Assembly: GCA_002118135.1 (NCBI GenBank)
Contig: BDIU01000140.1
Coordinates: 186,001 to 250,000, forward strand
Length of the DNA: 64,000 nt
Reading direction: 5' to 3'
From: Trebouxia sp. TZW2008
Taxonomy: Eukaryota; Chlorophyta; Trebouxiophyceae; Trebouxiales; Trebouxiaceae
The position numbers and the translations under genes were made by a program. How positions within the stretch are numbered: position 1 is the first letter of the stretch; every line of letters begins with the position of its first letter. Below the pieces are notes generated by a model that was not told the DNA's origin, searched no databases, and saw only the letters and a list, made by a program, of their open reading frames with translations. Positions 22,001 to 33,234 of this stretch are shown here, in pieces.

Positions 22001-25000
22001 CCTGTGAACACGCTTGACAATCATGATAAAGATCTGATCACGTACACTATATTGTGCCGCAGCTGATTTCTGCTAGAAACCAATCATGGATTGACAGCAG
22101 GTCAATTGGGTGGTCCGTGTAGATACACTCAACAGTCTTGAAAGAGATCTGATCACAAACACTGTGTCAACACTGAATTTCCGCTAGAAACTGATCAGGG
22201 ACTGACATGCAACATGGTGATGCAAGGCAACTGACTGCAAATGTGTGTAACATGCACGCGATGCTTATGCTGTACATGTGGAACTCATGATGATTGGCAA
22301 CACAGCACAGATGCACTGTCTGTTGTTCAAAGCATGGTGTTTTCATGATGCTCAATTCCAGAGCAGTATCGACAGTATGAGATGACTTGTTTAACTTGGG
22401 TGAAGCGCTTTGAGCAGGATCAGGGTGAGAGTAGGAGTGCTGGGCATGCTTGTGGGCTGGGAAGCACAGCATGATCTTCATGCACTTGTGACCAGTGGCA
22501 ACACTGTGTATTGGCTTGTCAAGCTTGACTCAAGACATGTGAATTTGAGCAGGATACAGCTAAAAGCAGGAGTGTAGAGCATGCCTGTGGGCTGGGAAGC
22601 ACAGCATGATCTGGCCTCCATGAGCAGCATCCAAGAACAAGCAGTCCCCAGCTCTGGTACCCACAACAACATGATCACTGCACTGCCCCTCAGCAGTCAG
22701 CGTCAAACCTGCACAAGACATGTCAAGCTGAGCAGTGTTGGCTAAGAGCAGAAGTGTTGGGCATGCCTGTGGGCTGGGAAGCACAACATGATCTGGCCTC
22801 CATGAGCAGCATCCAAGAACAAGCAGTCCCCAGCTCTGGAACCCACAACAACATGATCACTGCATTGCTCCTCAGCAGTCAAGGTCAAACCTGCACACGA
22901 AATGCGTTGTATGCAAGGCCACAATCTGCCGCAGAGATTGCATACTGGCTTCCTTTGCCAACAGCAATCCTGAAGTGGTATGTCAGCAGAGGACAGCGCA
23001 GCATGTTTGTGCTGTACAAACGCAAGCTGAAGTGAAGCATGACAAAGCACCTTTTCTCCAGACTCAAGTGGTTGCAAAAGCAGTGAGGGCATCACCAGGT
23101 AATCAACCTGTGCTAGGCAACATGCTTGAGCTCCAGAGGCTACTGTAGCTGACTCTTTTCAAACCCTTGTTTGGACTATTATGCTCCCTTGCTGCTGTCT
23201 GAGGGCCACGCCACATGGGTCAGGACTGTCATGCGGATTTCAAAGCAGTGCATCACCGTACCCAATTCTCAATACTCAATACATAACACGTAATATATGG
23301 TGCTTGAGAGTGCGAACTACTGAGATCCAGTGCAACTTGTGAACTACGTAGTACATTGACGCCAATACGCAGTAGACAATACGCAAGTATTCTGAAGTAT
23401 CAATCACTGAACTCGAGGTGTGGTGATTCACTGGTCCAGTCGGCCTGACCTTGCAGCTCAGCAAGCTTGGGGCTCAGTGATCCTCTCGGCACAAGTGCAA
23501 TGCTGAGCGCCAAATCCTTGTGGTTGGGAGTAAGCTTGTCCCAAACAGCAGTGAGTGTAGGAGCTCTGTCATCGTGCATGTTCCAGACGTGAATGTGGCC
23601 ATTGGACAGCAGCACATATGCCTTCCTTTGAGACAAGTCCACTCTGCACAGTCAGTCGCATGGTAAGAATATGAGAGCTATGCGCAGCGTGTCGAGTCAC
23701 AAAAATGCTGCAAGGTCAGGCTCAGGGTGCTCTCAGTACCATCATATGCACCATGCATACTGACTGCTGAGGCAGCTGCATATTTGCTGCCTTAATGACA
23801 GTTTTTGGGTAGGTCACAATATGTGTACTCACACGTTGATGTCTACAGGAAGTGATCTTGCACAAGACCCAATCATGCTGCGCATGAGCTGCTTTCAAGA
23901 TGCATGCCTCTTTCAGGATGTGCTCACAATGCATCATCACACTTTGTTGCATGCACATCGCCCCTGCTCTGCACTGACTTAATTACCCTCCTGTACACAG
24001 AGTTCCACAAAGGGACATCTAGGCAGGAGAGGGAACAGGCCCAGGGCGCAGGGGTGGGGGAGGAGATAGTGGGGGGACCTGAGGGAGAAGGCGTGAGGGG
24101 GGGCCCAGGGGGCTCGACCTGACATGTTTGGGCAATATTACAACTGTGTGATTGCCAGGCGGGGTTGTGGGGGCGAGGCAAGAGGGAATATGGTGGGGTT
24201 GATACCTGACATATCTTGGAGATCTGATGGACAGCTGTGGGAGCGTGACTGTGGTATCTGCAGATGTGACAGGGTCCCAGATGCGCACACACCCATCTTC
24301 AAAGCTCATCAGCAGGGAGCCGTCCTCTAACAAGTCCAGCTGGCGGGGCTGCGAGTTGCAATTGCGGAAGGGCTTGAACAAATGCTGCAGCCGCATCGCA
24401 CACACCTGCAGACAGACCGATGCATGATTGGTATGTTGCAGGATGAATGTCAACATGGTTGACAACTGTAGGTGATAAGCATCTAGCAGCAAGGTAAAGT
24501 TCTGTAAGCAAAATAGTGACACAATGCGTCAGCTGTCAGTACGTACCAAGGCGAAGCTTTTGGCATGGGTGCGGCTTTGTGTTGCATGTGATGAGCATGC
24601 AAGCAAAATGCAGGTCCAGGCAATCGCAGCGTTTGGAATCAAAATGACAGAAGAGCCTTTGACAAGATTTGAGCCCTTTCCATCGCAAAGACAGCAAAAA
24701 GCTCATGTGTGTTACTTCCACAGAGAAACTGCTGCAGAATGCCTTGCCTTGTCAGCTTTGCAATATCATAAGGACAATGCACAGTCATCCTGCAGAGCTT
24801 GTTACAGCAGCAGTCCTTCGCAAGGGCCCCTGTCATTCATCACAGCTATCTCACCTCACGGCCAGAGAAGAAGAAGAAGTCATCAGTGTCTGTGAATGTG
24901 AGGCCTTGGACAGACCTCTCATGCTTGTAGCGGTACACTTCTCCCAGAGTGTCCAGCTGCCACAGACTGATGGTGCCATCAGCAACAGCCATCAAAATGG

Positions 25001-26833
25001 ACTGCTGGCTGGGGTGCAGGCTGATGCTCTGAATGGGGGATGCTGTCTGAGCAAACATTTGCATGAACTGCAACTCGCCATTTGACTCCAATGCCCATAA
25101 CTGCAAAACAGGCTTATGTAAATGGAATGCATCACAGGGACGATGTTGGCTGAGAGCATGCATGCTGAGCATGAAAATGCTGACAATATGCAGTCTTGAT
25201 GAGTCAATGCTCAAGCTGTCAGCTACATTCGCGACCGCTGCATATGCTCAATCGTGACGCAAAGCCTGTGTGCGTATGATTTATAGTACTTCAGCGTCAC
25301 TGCCAGCAGAGTTGAGAACAGCTGTTGCATGGCTGTCAGGGCTTATGCAATGCAAAGTCAAGTACATCGCATGCTGCATCACAAATCATCATCACGCCTT
25401 AATCAGATGCAGTGGCAGCTTCAATCAAGTCATCAAAAGCACCAGCTTCATGCAGATCAAGTGTTACAGTACTTTCTCTTTGTAAGGACATTTGATATAT
25501 GGACACTCTTGATGTGATGACAAGGCAGTTAGGAGCCAATCGCTGCATCCTGACTGCAGTGGCATCTGCAAAGGACGATACAATATAAGGACGTTCTTCT
25601 TGGTAATCAGCGCAGTCATTATAAAGAGCAAACACTGTAGTCCTGTTACCTTGGCTGTCATGTCATGGGAACCAGTGATGATATGGTGGGTTCCAGGAGG
25701 ATGCACAACGGCTGTGACAAGTTGCTTGTGAATGGCCTCCCAGTTGTTGATGCGCTCTCCAGTGTCGATGCGGAAACCATACACAGAGCCCTTGATGGGA
25801 ACATACAACACCTGAAGATCCTGCTGCAGGAAAACTTGCTGGCACCAGTCTGCTTGCTTGTTGAGCCCTGCAGCTCTTGGAACCCTGTGCTGGTTTGCTC
25901 CTGGCACCCTGGACATTCATCACACATCAGAAGCCTGACTTGCCCATCCTTGTTCTGGCAGAGGTTGGCAGCATGCAGCATAAGGTGCAAGAGCATGGTC
26001 TACAATGACTCACAGCATTCTGTGCATGTTATGATGGATGTCAATCTTACCGGAAGGTGACACGCTCTCGTACACTCTGGAAAGCGCCCAGCTCCCACGG
26101 TGGTGCCTTGCCCCCTTTCAGCTTGGATGCAAATGTGGCTGAATTACCAAGTTGTTGTTTTGCTCGGGAGCCATGATTCAAGGGGGCTGCAGAGTTTTTG
26201 GCAAATGCCTTGTAGTCAGCCTCACAATACCATGCCTTGACACCATTCCTTCCAATGGTGATGAGCTCATCATACAGGCTATTGTACAACATCTGTGTGA
26301 CAACTCCGCCATGCCACCTGAAGCTTGCTTGCAAGCGGAAGTGCTCGTTGTATAGTTTAAGGGTATCATCCAGACAAGCTGCAAAGAATTGTCGGGACTT
26401 GCTGACATACAGAATTTGCGTAATGACGCCGTGCTGACTTTCTGTGGCACTTATGTTCAGCAATCGCTTGATCTTTGGAAAGGCTTTGTTGACCGGACCT
26501 GAGGACAGACCCTGCAGCGAAAGAGATGGCACATTGATTTTGCATGTGCAGACCAGCTGTGACCCAGCAGAAGCGTTTCTGACGCACCCAGAGCGCAACG
26601 TTGCTGGCGTCATCAACCGACACGAAGCGCTTGTCAGCACAGCATACGGTACACTTGACGTCATTTTCATGTGGCGAGTAAGAGAAAACAGCGTGAATAC
26701 CGGGCTTGAGCACGTCACCAGCACCAGCCATGGGTGCGACCAACGCATCGATGTGTCGAGGGCAAATGCTTGTTGTGTTACAATCTAGCCATTCAGGCAG
26801 GTCAATTTCACTCCCAGAAATGAGGTCAGTCAA
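16091..26833 (-). CDS. Large WD40-repeat protein, multi-exon
   Basis: Exons I can place: ~26833-26588, 26511-26051, ~25917-25650, 25100-24855, 24405-24206, 23643-~23463, ~22906-22760 (with a near-identical twin at ~22716-22560), 22001-21885, 21255-21048, 20592-20287, 19924-19103, 19015-18773, 17705-17473, 16473-16091. Most joins keep phase. The start, the third exon's acceptor, the seventh exon's donor and the 19103/19015 join are unresolved. WD-type blocks include FFAACLDDTLKLYNEHFR, ITGSHDMTAK, LMAVADGTISLWQLD, LLMSFEDGCVRIWD, YVLLSNGHIHVWNM, VTTSSDLLKVWHM and HFISAGSDGLVKVYD. These fit two beta-propellers. The C-terminal third is low-complexity (Ala/Ser-, Gln- and Lys-rich). YVPIKGSVYGFRIDTGER resembles long WDR proteins, some of them ciliary, but I would not name an orthologue. 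A strong donor at 16091 (GTATGT) shows at least one further exon. Confidence 0.75.
16573..16632 (-). other. Candidate 60-nt cassette mini-exon c1
   Basis: Flanked by a TGTGCAG acceptor and a GTGAGC donor. It is phase 1 in and phase 1 out, 20 codons, open, and reads GNKPQEDSRSVTKTASLLGA. It copies the first 60 nt of the terminal exon (16473-16414). Confidence 0.5.
16705..16764 (-). other. Candidate 60-nt cassette mini-exon c2
   Basis: Same structure as c1: CGTGCAG acceptor, GTGAGC donor, 60 nt, phase 1-1, open, reading GDKPEEDSPSVTKIASLLGA. Confidence 0.5.
16844..16903 (-). other. Candidate 60-nt cassette mini-exon c3
   Basis: Same structure: CATGCAG acceptor, GTGAGC donor, 60 nt, phase 1-1, open, reading GHKPQEDSCSVTKTASLLGA. 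Confidence 0.5.
16976..17036 (-). pseudogene. Mini-exon copy c4 with a 1-nt insertion
   Basis: It has acceptor and GTGAG donor but is 61 nt long. The extra base shifts the frame after GEKPQ, so its inclusion would disrupt the protein. Confidence 0.5.
17109..17168 (-). pseudogene. Mini-exon copy c5 without donor
   Basis: It keeps the CAG acceptor and reads EKPQDVSSGMSKTASLLGA, but the donor GT has become GA (GCTGATGAGC). Confidence 0.5.
17290..17445. mobile_element. Fragment of the MITE family
   Basis: Keeps the internal boxes GCAATGGGAAACCGAG, GCATTCTGACTGTAG and GTACCTCTGAG seen in complete copies, but the terminal TACAGTA sequences are lost. Confidence 0.45.
17780..18640 (-). repeat. Array of degenerate copies of the Ser-rich WD40-gene exon (17705-17473)
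   Basis: At least five copies lie upstream of the real exon (starting near 17945, 18075, 18305, 18455 and 18628 on the minus strand). Each begins after an AG acceptor with TGACAGTG or TGATAGCG and encodes Ser/Gly/Asp runs (SDSGSSSGSEQGE). Two also carry the next block SSFMAKALRVVSAPDA. One has expanded its GCAGCAGCG run. Intervening introns are likewise repeated (GCAATGTGCAG or similar). Confidence 0.7.
20755..21420 (-). repeat. Partial copies of WD40 exon 21255-21048 on both sides
   Basis: On the downstream side (about 20755-20850 and 20905-21000) the block encoding MEDHDGPVTG and the GSDG stretch is repeated. On the upstream side (about 21340-21420) the exon start, with its SERLTHI and VMxEV part, is repeated. 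All have lost an open frame of useful length. Confidence 0.65.
21493..21651. mobile_element. MITE copy
   Basis: About 160 bp, with the right terminus ACAAAGAGAAGTCACTGTA and the internal boxes GATGTAAGGACAG, CTCTGACTGTAATAGCACCTCTGAG. The left terminus is degenerate. Confidence 0.6.
22435..22910 (-). repeat. Near-identical duplicated WD40 exon plus a third partial copy
   Basis: Two copies starting after GTGCAG at ~22906 and ~22716 both encode GLTLTAE(E/G)QCSDHVVVG and GDCLFLDAAHGGQIMLCFP in open frame. A third copy near 22490-22440 keeps only IMLCFPAHKHAQHS. The high identity suggests a recent duplication or gene conversion. Confidence 0.7.
25465..25639. mobile_element. MITE copy
   Basis: Starts TACAGTACTTTCTCTTTGTAA and ends ATTATAAAGAGCAAACACTGTA, about 175 bp, within a WD40-gene intron. 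Internal boxes are shared with the other copies. Confidence 0.7.
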
Positions 26834-26919
26834 TCACACAGATAAAGCTGTCAATAAAGTCATTCTGTCATCTGTCAAAGGTCAGGTGATACAGGTCAGA
26901 TGTTAAGCTAGATTCATGT

Positions 26920-27806
26920 CTACATGCTGACATATACTGTTGCCGTCAGCACACAAAAAGCAGCAACTGCCAATGTTGTGACAGTCGTCCATCCCATGCT
27001 ACCAGCTCCACTCTTGTGAGCTGCATAACACACACGATCATCAGCATTCTCTGAACAAACTGTGAATGACAGCAGACAGCACCCTGTGCAACCACAACAA
27101 CGTACCGGTATTGCTTGAGTTTGTGCTGCTTACGCCTGAGACTTTGACAGATCCAAATGAGGTGCCAAAGATTGAGGTGTCGCCAGAAGTCAGGGCTGTG
27201 AACAGAGCATCACGGGCTGAAGTTGCAGAAGCACTGTCAGCTCCAGTGAATGAGATTGTGTCATCCACATTCACTGAGCCCTGAGTGACAGAGTCAATAG
27301 TGACGTTAGCCAGCACATCCAACAGCTTCAGGATGTTTGCTTCCAAGGTTGTTACAAACTGCAAAACCGCACAAAATGTCAGACTTGTAAGGATAAGATT
27401 GCAGCACTGCATAAGCTGGTACAGTGGTCGTGTTACCCTGGCCCTTTCAGTGGTGTTGAACGCAGCCACCGTGGCATAGTTACTCAGTGAAGCTGTAGAC
27501 TTGATTGCAGGCACTGTTGCGCTTGTAGAGAAGCCCTCAGTAAGCACCACCTGCACATGCTATTGTTTCAAAGACATTTCTGGAAAAGGGCAGCAGGACA
27601 AGCACTTCACGCACCGAAGTAGGAGCAGGAGGGGGAGGGGGAAAGTGAGCAACAGAAGGAGGCAAGTTAGCAAGAGGGGGTGGAAGCGGAGGCACCAACC
27701 CTCCATAGGGCAAGGGTGAGTACGTCTGGGGTCCATAAGCACCATATCTACCATATCCACCATACAAGCCACCGGCTCCTGAGCCGTACCCTTCACCGTA
27801 GTGCAT
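26920..27806 (-). CDS. Pro/Tyr/Gly-rich extracellular protein with C-terminal GPI-like signal
   Basis: Exons 27806-27615 (upstream start unresolved), 27550-27437, 27358-27106, 27020-26920, all phase-consistent. The N-terminal part is Gly/Tyr-rich (YGGYGRYGAYG) then polyproline (VPPLPPPLANLPPS, HFPPPPPAPTS), typical of algal and plant wall glycoproteins. The middle holds a ~90-residue domain (ANVTIDSVTQGSVNVDDTIS, then SIFGTSFGSVKVSGV), a pattern I associate with SEA-like modules of algal extracellular proteins. The C-terminus (NTAHKSGAGSMGWTTV followed by a ~15-residue hydrophobic run, LAVAAFCVLTATVYVS) fits a GPI-attachment signal or a single membrane anchor. ATG 27806 gives no signal peptide, so an upstream exon joined at the acceptor before 27835 is likely. 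Its stop is less than 100 bp from the WD40 gene's first coding exon. Confidence 0.6.
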
Positions 27807-27985
27807 GCCAGGCGAGGAGTTCCTCGAAGCTTGCCCTGCAGAAACTACGCGATCAGGCTCTCACGGAAGGAAGCTGGCAGCAGCAAGCAAGCGGTCCACG
27901 GCAGCAGTCTGACTTGAGCAGTCAGATTGAATGTTGATATACCTGCAACCGTCCGCCATGAAGCTTGTAGGACCTGCGACAGCAT

Positions 27986-28554
27986 TGCAGGTGTCCATAC
28001 GGATTAAGAGCCACTGTGCAGCGCTGTGTCAGCGGTAAAACACAAGGAAACCAGCTGCTTGCAATCAAAGCAAGACTGTTCGATAGCAGGTTCAGTGCTT
28101 ACCAGCAACAGGAAGAGTGTCTTGCCGAGAAGCCTGACGTCACTTACGATCTGCAACCTCATGTTTGCAAGGCGAAAGCCTTGTCCAGACCTGACGCCTT
28201 CTGTTCTCCGGACGGCAAGCTGATGCGCAGCCTTTTAAAAGCAGCTGCCAGCAGGTGCTAGTTGAGCATGAGATCACTTGAGCGCATCGATGCCTTGCAG
28301 GAGCGTGCTATGGCTGCAGTGCAAGGCGAGAGTTTGAATTCTTCGCACTGTGGCGGGCTTTGGGGACTGAGACAGGGATTGAGATTTCGCAAAACCTATT
28401 TCTAAATCCCTAAAGGTCACACGCCAATTACGTCAATGTTTCTGTTAGTCATGACAGTTGCCCTAGTCGACGAAGCTATAATTCGCAGCGTTAATATTGG
28501 CGAAGCGCACCCGCTGTGGCAGGCTACAGGGAATATCATACAGGCTTTGCGAAG
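27986..28554. promoter_or_regulatory. Intergenic region between divergent secreted-protein genes
   Basis: The Pro-rich gene runs left and the Cys/His-rich gene runs right from this ~0.5-kb region, so it probably contains both promoters. I see no clear TATA box or named element; the short ORFs here look like chance. Confidence 0.35.
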
Positions 28555-31141
28555 ATGCTGCGCTTCTCATTTTGCTGCCTCTTGGTGGCATTGACTGTTG
28601 CGAGTAAGTCGAACGAGTCAGTCTGTGGTGACTGCGCTGTCCTTATATGCTCGGACGTGTCGGCTGGCAAAAATTTTCTGCTGCTTGCGCAAAACAGGCA
28701 GAGCTGTCAATGTTTGATGTAGTGCAGTGCGTGCAGGTGCTGCAGTTCCACACGAGCAGCTTCTTGTTGATCAGACAGCTCCGGTCAACAACGAATTGGC
28801 TTTTGCGCAAGATGCGAGCTTGCAGCAGCCTGATGCGAACGTCACATGCAAAGTCAGATGCAACGACGTGGACGTGAGCGACGCTGACCTTGATGTTGGC
28901 GCCGAAGCCAAGTCGTGTATCGGCAAACTTGAAGTAAGTTGCTCACTTGCGACGCGCAAGTTTGCAATTCCTTACTGTGTCTTGCCATCCAGTCAGCAAG
29001 TACCCTGTATTAGTATTGCCGTGTCACTGATCCATTGCTGACATTCGGAATGCAACCTTGTTTGCCTTCTCCCAGCATATTGGACCTGTTTTAACACTGG
29101 AGTGACCTCTTTGTAATCTCTACAGCTGTTGGAATATTAGCATGTCTCAGGTGTGGTGTCTTTGCAGATCTTTTGCAAGAGCAACAGCAATGAGACTCAC
29201 GGCATCTTTGGCGCAAAGTGTGAAGGCAAAAGCACAATGCTTGCTGACAGCACCACTATTTCCATCTGTGAGGGTTCCTTCCGCAGCTTTGGCAAAAGAG
29301 GCTTTAAGACACCTTCAGGAGATTACATCAAGGCTGTCAAGGCCTTTGGCTGTCTTGGCACAGCAATTGGGGTCAGCCCAAACAAAAGTGCCAGCAGTGA
29401 TGACGTTGCCCGTCTCATGGTCGAGGGTATCAAGGAGGAGGACCTTATTGCTATGGACAACACACTAGCAGGTCTGCCCACATTGCCATGCTCACGCACT
29501 TGTGTTCGGCAATGCTCGCATTGATGTTGCTGCGCACACAAAGGCAATTGTGGTCCTGGATCTCGAGGCCAACCTGTAGCACACCCTAGACTGCTTGTTG
29601 CTGCTCACAAGTCTCAGCATGTGTTCAACAGACTGTTCTGCAGACTGTTCTGCTGTCCTTGTCAAGCCTGCTCACAGGACGTAAGTTCACCCCTTTGCAG
29701 GCGTGATGGATAGCACTGGCTGTTATCTCCCTTCATATTGTGCATCACTCAGCTCTCAGAGCATGCGGTCACAGTTGTGCTTTGCTCCTTACAGGCAAGG
29801 AAACCACCAGGGAGGGCCGCTGCAATGGCTTTTCTGGGCGTTTTGAGGGCATCAAGATTGGTGGCAAATGCAACAAGCACAAGGGGGGCAAGGGGCCAAA
29901 GCATGGCGACAAGGATGCTGACAGGCCACACAGGCCTGATGGTGCTGAGCCCAATGACTTCGACCCCGAAGCTGCCCACTTCGACTTGCCTGGAGCCCGT
30001 CGGTCTCTTTCTGAGCACCATGGCCACCATGACAAGCATCATGGGGATAAGCATCATGGGGAGAAGCACTTTGGCAAGGGCAAGCACCATGACAAGGACA
30101 GTGAGCATGGCAGCCACCACAAGAACTTGAAGGATGCTGACATGACCTTCGAAGACCTTGAAGGTGCAATTCACTCTGTCCCCTGTCAAGAGTCAGTGCT
30201 GGGTTTAGTGTGTTTAGATTGCCTTTTCTACTCAAGATCATGTCTTGTGGCTTTTTGGATGCAAGCAGCAAACGGCTGCCTGTACAGTCAGTGCACGTGG
30301 ACTGGCCGCCATCGCAGCTTCACTGGGCATACATCTGTTCAATCACCATTGCAACCACCATTGATTGCCTCAGGCCTGCATGGGACATTTGCTAGCAAAA
30401 CTTCAGCGCTACATCACGTTGTGTTTGCACAAGTCGTATGACGTCACTGCATCCTGCTGGCATGGCATACGCATTACTGATAGCTCGCAACGTCATTGAG
30501 TGACAACCATGCGTGACTATCATCTCCATGGCGACACATCATCAAGTTTTGTAGCTATGTTTCCATGTGCCAGCTGAGCTGCAATCTGGCTTCTGTCACA
30601 CGCCCCAAGCAACACATGCTCAAAAATGTGATTTGTTATCCTTTGATTTAGCTGCAATGCTGAAGAACTTTCTGTGTATGCAGGCAAGGTGCAGCACCAC
30701 ATGCACGTGGCGGGTGTGGAGCTGCTACCTCATGAAATTCCATCTGGCTCCTTCAGCGGCCCACCAAAGTGCAGCATCACCTGCAACGGCCGCCCCACCT
30801 GGTTTGGTGCCTTCTTCCCTTGCTTTGGAAAGCTAGAGATTGATTGTGAGGCAGGCAGCAAGGCACCACAGAGCATCTCCGGCAGCAGCCTTGATGTTGC
30901 TAGACCCGGCTTTGCAGTGCAAGGCAGCTGTGAAGGCTTCTGGTCTGGTGCGCTGTTCAAGACATGCAAGGGATTCAGCACTGCCCATGTGGAAACTAGG
31001 GACAAGAGTGCATGGGACTTCTGCACTGGCAAGAATGCAGTGCATATGGGCGGCGCCCCGGGCAAATTCTTCTTCTCTGGCTCTTGGTGTAGGGGCCAGT
31101 ACTTGGCTGTTGTTGAGAAGGAAAATGAGGACAGCTTGTAG
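28555..31141 (+). CDS. Secreted Cys-rich protein with His-rich linker, unknown family
   Basis: Exons 28555-28603, 28737-28933, 29168-29471, 29795-30163, 30684-31141; every join keeps phase, giving 458 residues. The N-terminus MLRFSFCCLLVALTVAS is a clear signal peptide. Two modules share the pattern C-x3-C-N ... C-x-GKLEI-x-C (TCKVRCND / CIGKLEIFC near residue 54 on; KCSITCNG / CFGKLEIDC near residue 335 on), each followed by more paired Cys and Gly. A third related block (GRCNGFSGRFEGIKIGGKC) begins exon 4. Between them is a linker of about 45 residues packed with His, Lys and Asp (SEHHGHHDKHHGDKHHGEKH), which could bind metal ions. The even Cys content suggests disulphides. No family is recognised; role is unknown. 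Confidence 0.8.
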
Positions 31142-33234
31142 ACAGCTGTTTCTTGGTCTGTACATCACACTGGGTGGATGCACAGGTTCTGTGCTTACTG
31201 CCTGTATTGTTGGAAATAGCAGCTTTTCATAATATGCAAGTTCAGTGTTTGACCATTGCATGTCTCAGCACTTGTATGCGTGGCAGTCATGCGTACAAGC
31301 TGTTGGCATAGTGTCCACTGCAATTGGCAGTACATGGGCGTGCTTTGTCTCAGGATTGTAGTCTTGCTGTTCCATTGCTATACACAGAGCCAAAATTTGG
31401 TGATGAAGACATTTGATGTTGTACTTGATGTTGTGCATTGTGATTCCTTTTATCATTCACTTTTGCTTCCAGCTAAATGAAAGTTGAAAGTAATGCATGT
31501 TGCTTGATGGGCATGAACACCAACTCCGATTTGAGAGCAGTCTGTACTGTAGATTATCAAAAAGCTTTCATAGCAGTGGTTTAGCGCAGGGCTTGATACA
31601 AATTGTAAACAGTATGGATATATCTGCGGGGACTGCACGCAGCTGTCAGTAGCTCTGCATGCAGAAAGTCAACAGTTTGAATTTGAATGGGTTCTGTTAC
31701 AGTCAAGGGGTTGTGGCCCAGGGTGACGCTGCAAGCGGCGGAAAGCAGGGGCAGCGCGTGTGTGTGACGCTATCTACTGGCTGTACCCTTGTACCCGTGT
31801 ACGGCAGATTTTCCTCCAGAAGTCCCTGTTACTAACAGAACCTCTGTTTTCTCAGAGAACTTCAGGTACATTGGTACATTACCGTTACTACCACTTTCTG
31901 TAGTAAAATTTCAAATAGAAGTACAGCACTAACTATCAGATGGAATACTATCGATTATTTTAAGGAAAAGCCATGTACCCGTGTACCTGTGTAGGGTTTT
32001 TATCTTCACACAATGCCTGCTGTTTTCAGATAGTTGAAACCTGCCATTTAAATTTACAGGAATCTGACAGGGTTATGCACACACTCACAGACACCCCTGC
32101 TTACATAACCATGACATAACACTGCAAATGCTTAGTAATAGCAAATGGTCCATATCTAGATATGTAGAGCCTTACATGCACAGCCGCTGTGCAGTCTTTG
32201 ACAGGGGACAGCAGCGCACAATCAGCTCAAGAGCACAACGCGCAGTTGCCCCTGATTCCTAACGCTGGGCGCAGCGACTGCAGCCAGAACGCATTGAATC
32301 GCATTAAAAAGCGCCAAATTACACATGCGCTGCTATCAAGATACTCATAGCCAAGTGATATCATCACTGGCACTAGCATGCTGTCAATGCCTAGCACTAC
32401 CTTGAATTGCCTCCGATGATCTTTGACCGCCAGTTGCACAAATGCTGAAACAGCAGCTGTGAAAGCAACAAATCAACACATACTGTAAGTAGGGCAAATG
32501 GCGCACAACAGCATCGTCAGCTTACAAAGTTGCAATTCAAAGCATCAGCAGCAGCTTTTGCAAGCAAGAAACTTCGGTCGTCAGTGAGCACACTGCAAGT
32601 GCTATGAACACAACAGATAGGCAGGGACCGTAAGCAGGGTATTTGGTGCACAGGTGCACACCAGCAGAAGCAGCTCACAGCAAAAACAACTCAGACAGCA
32701 GCAAACGAAAAAAAAGGAAAGGGGGACGAAAGAGAGCTTTTGCAAGCAAGCAACCCTATGCACTGCAATAGCGGTGCTATGGACGCAACATTTGCACCAG
32801 TATAGATGTGGGGTTCTAGGTGCCGAGGTGCATACTAGCATAAACAGCTCACAGCACATGCATTTCAAAAGGCAGCAGCAACAGCTGTCGCAGCAAGACC
32901 CTCTTGCAAAAGCTGGTGCAGGGGTGTGCTGGGTTGTTGTCATTGCACTACAATGTCTGCATTACAAACGTGACAGGACTTGCACATCAAATGGATAAAT
33001 AAGTGGCAATGAAACAGTGATCATACTATCTAGCTAGCACAAGTAGAGATGGTGCCTGAAGCATCATGCACAAAACAGCAGCTAATCACAACAAAGGCAG
33101 AAGATGCTACTGAAGATCAAGTGTACACTGATATTGTTCAACGAATGTTTGTTGTAGAAAATGTGGACTGAGCAAGGAAAGGTGTACTGAACACACAACG
33201 CTGGATCTGAACAATGCAAACAGTGCTAGAAAGG
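31142..33234. other. Gene-free stretch with a repeat copy
   Basis: Apart from the inverted 0.9-kb repeat copy (31615-32170) I see no supported gene. Short ORFs at 32602-32998 overlap on both strands and are low-complexity. Confidence 0.5.
31615..32170 (-). repeat. ~0.9-kb dispersed repeat, copy C (inverted, partial)
   Basis: The reverse complement shares with copy A the blocks TTACTAAGCATTTGCAGTG, CTAACAGA, the GC-rich hairpin-like GCCGCTTGC stretch near GGTTGTGGCCC, and ATTCAAATTC. It lacks the segment corresponding to the right third of copies A and B. Confidence 0.6.

Noticed and set aside
24019..24122. Pro-rich minus-strand tail of the ORF after WD40 exon 24405-24206
   Set aside because: It is read through past a good donor (GTATCA at 24205); the Pro-rich part is intron.
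27865..27985. Candidate first exon with signal-like segment for the Pro-rich protein
   Set aside because: Phase would fit, but the implied intron is only 29 bp, too short to be credible here.
30001..30120. Minus-strand ORFs rich in Met/Leu or Ser over the His-rich exon
   Set aside because: They are antisense shadows of the repeated CATCACGG-type codons in exon 4 of the secreted protein.
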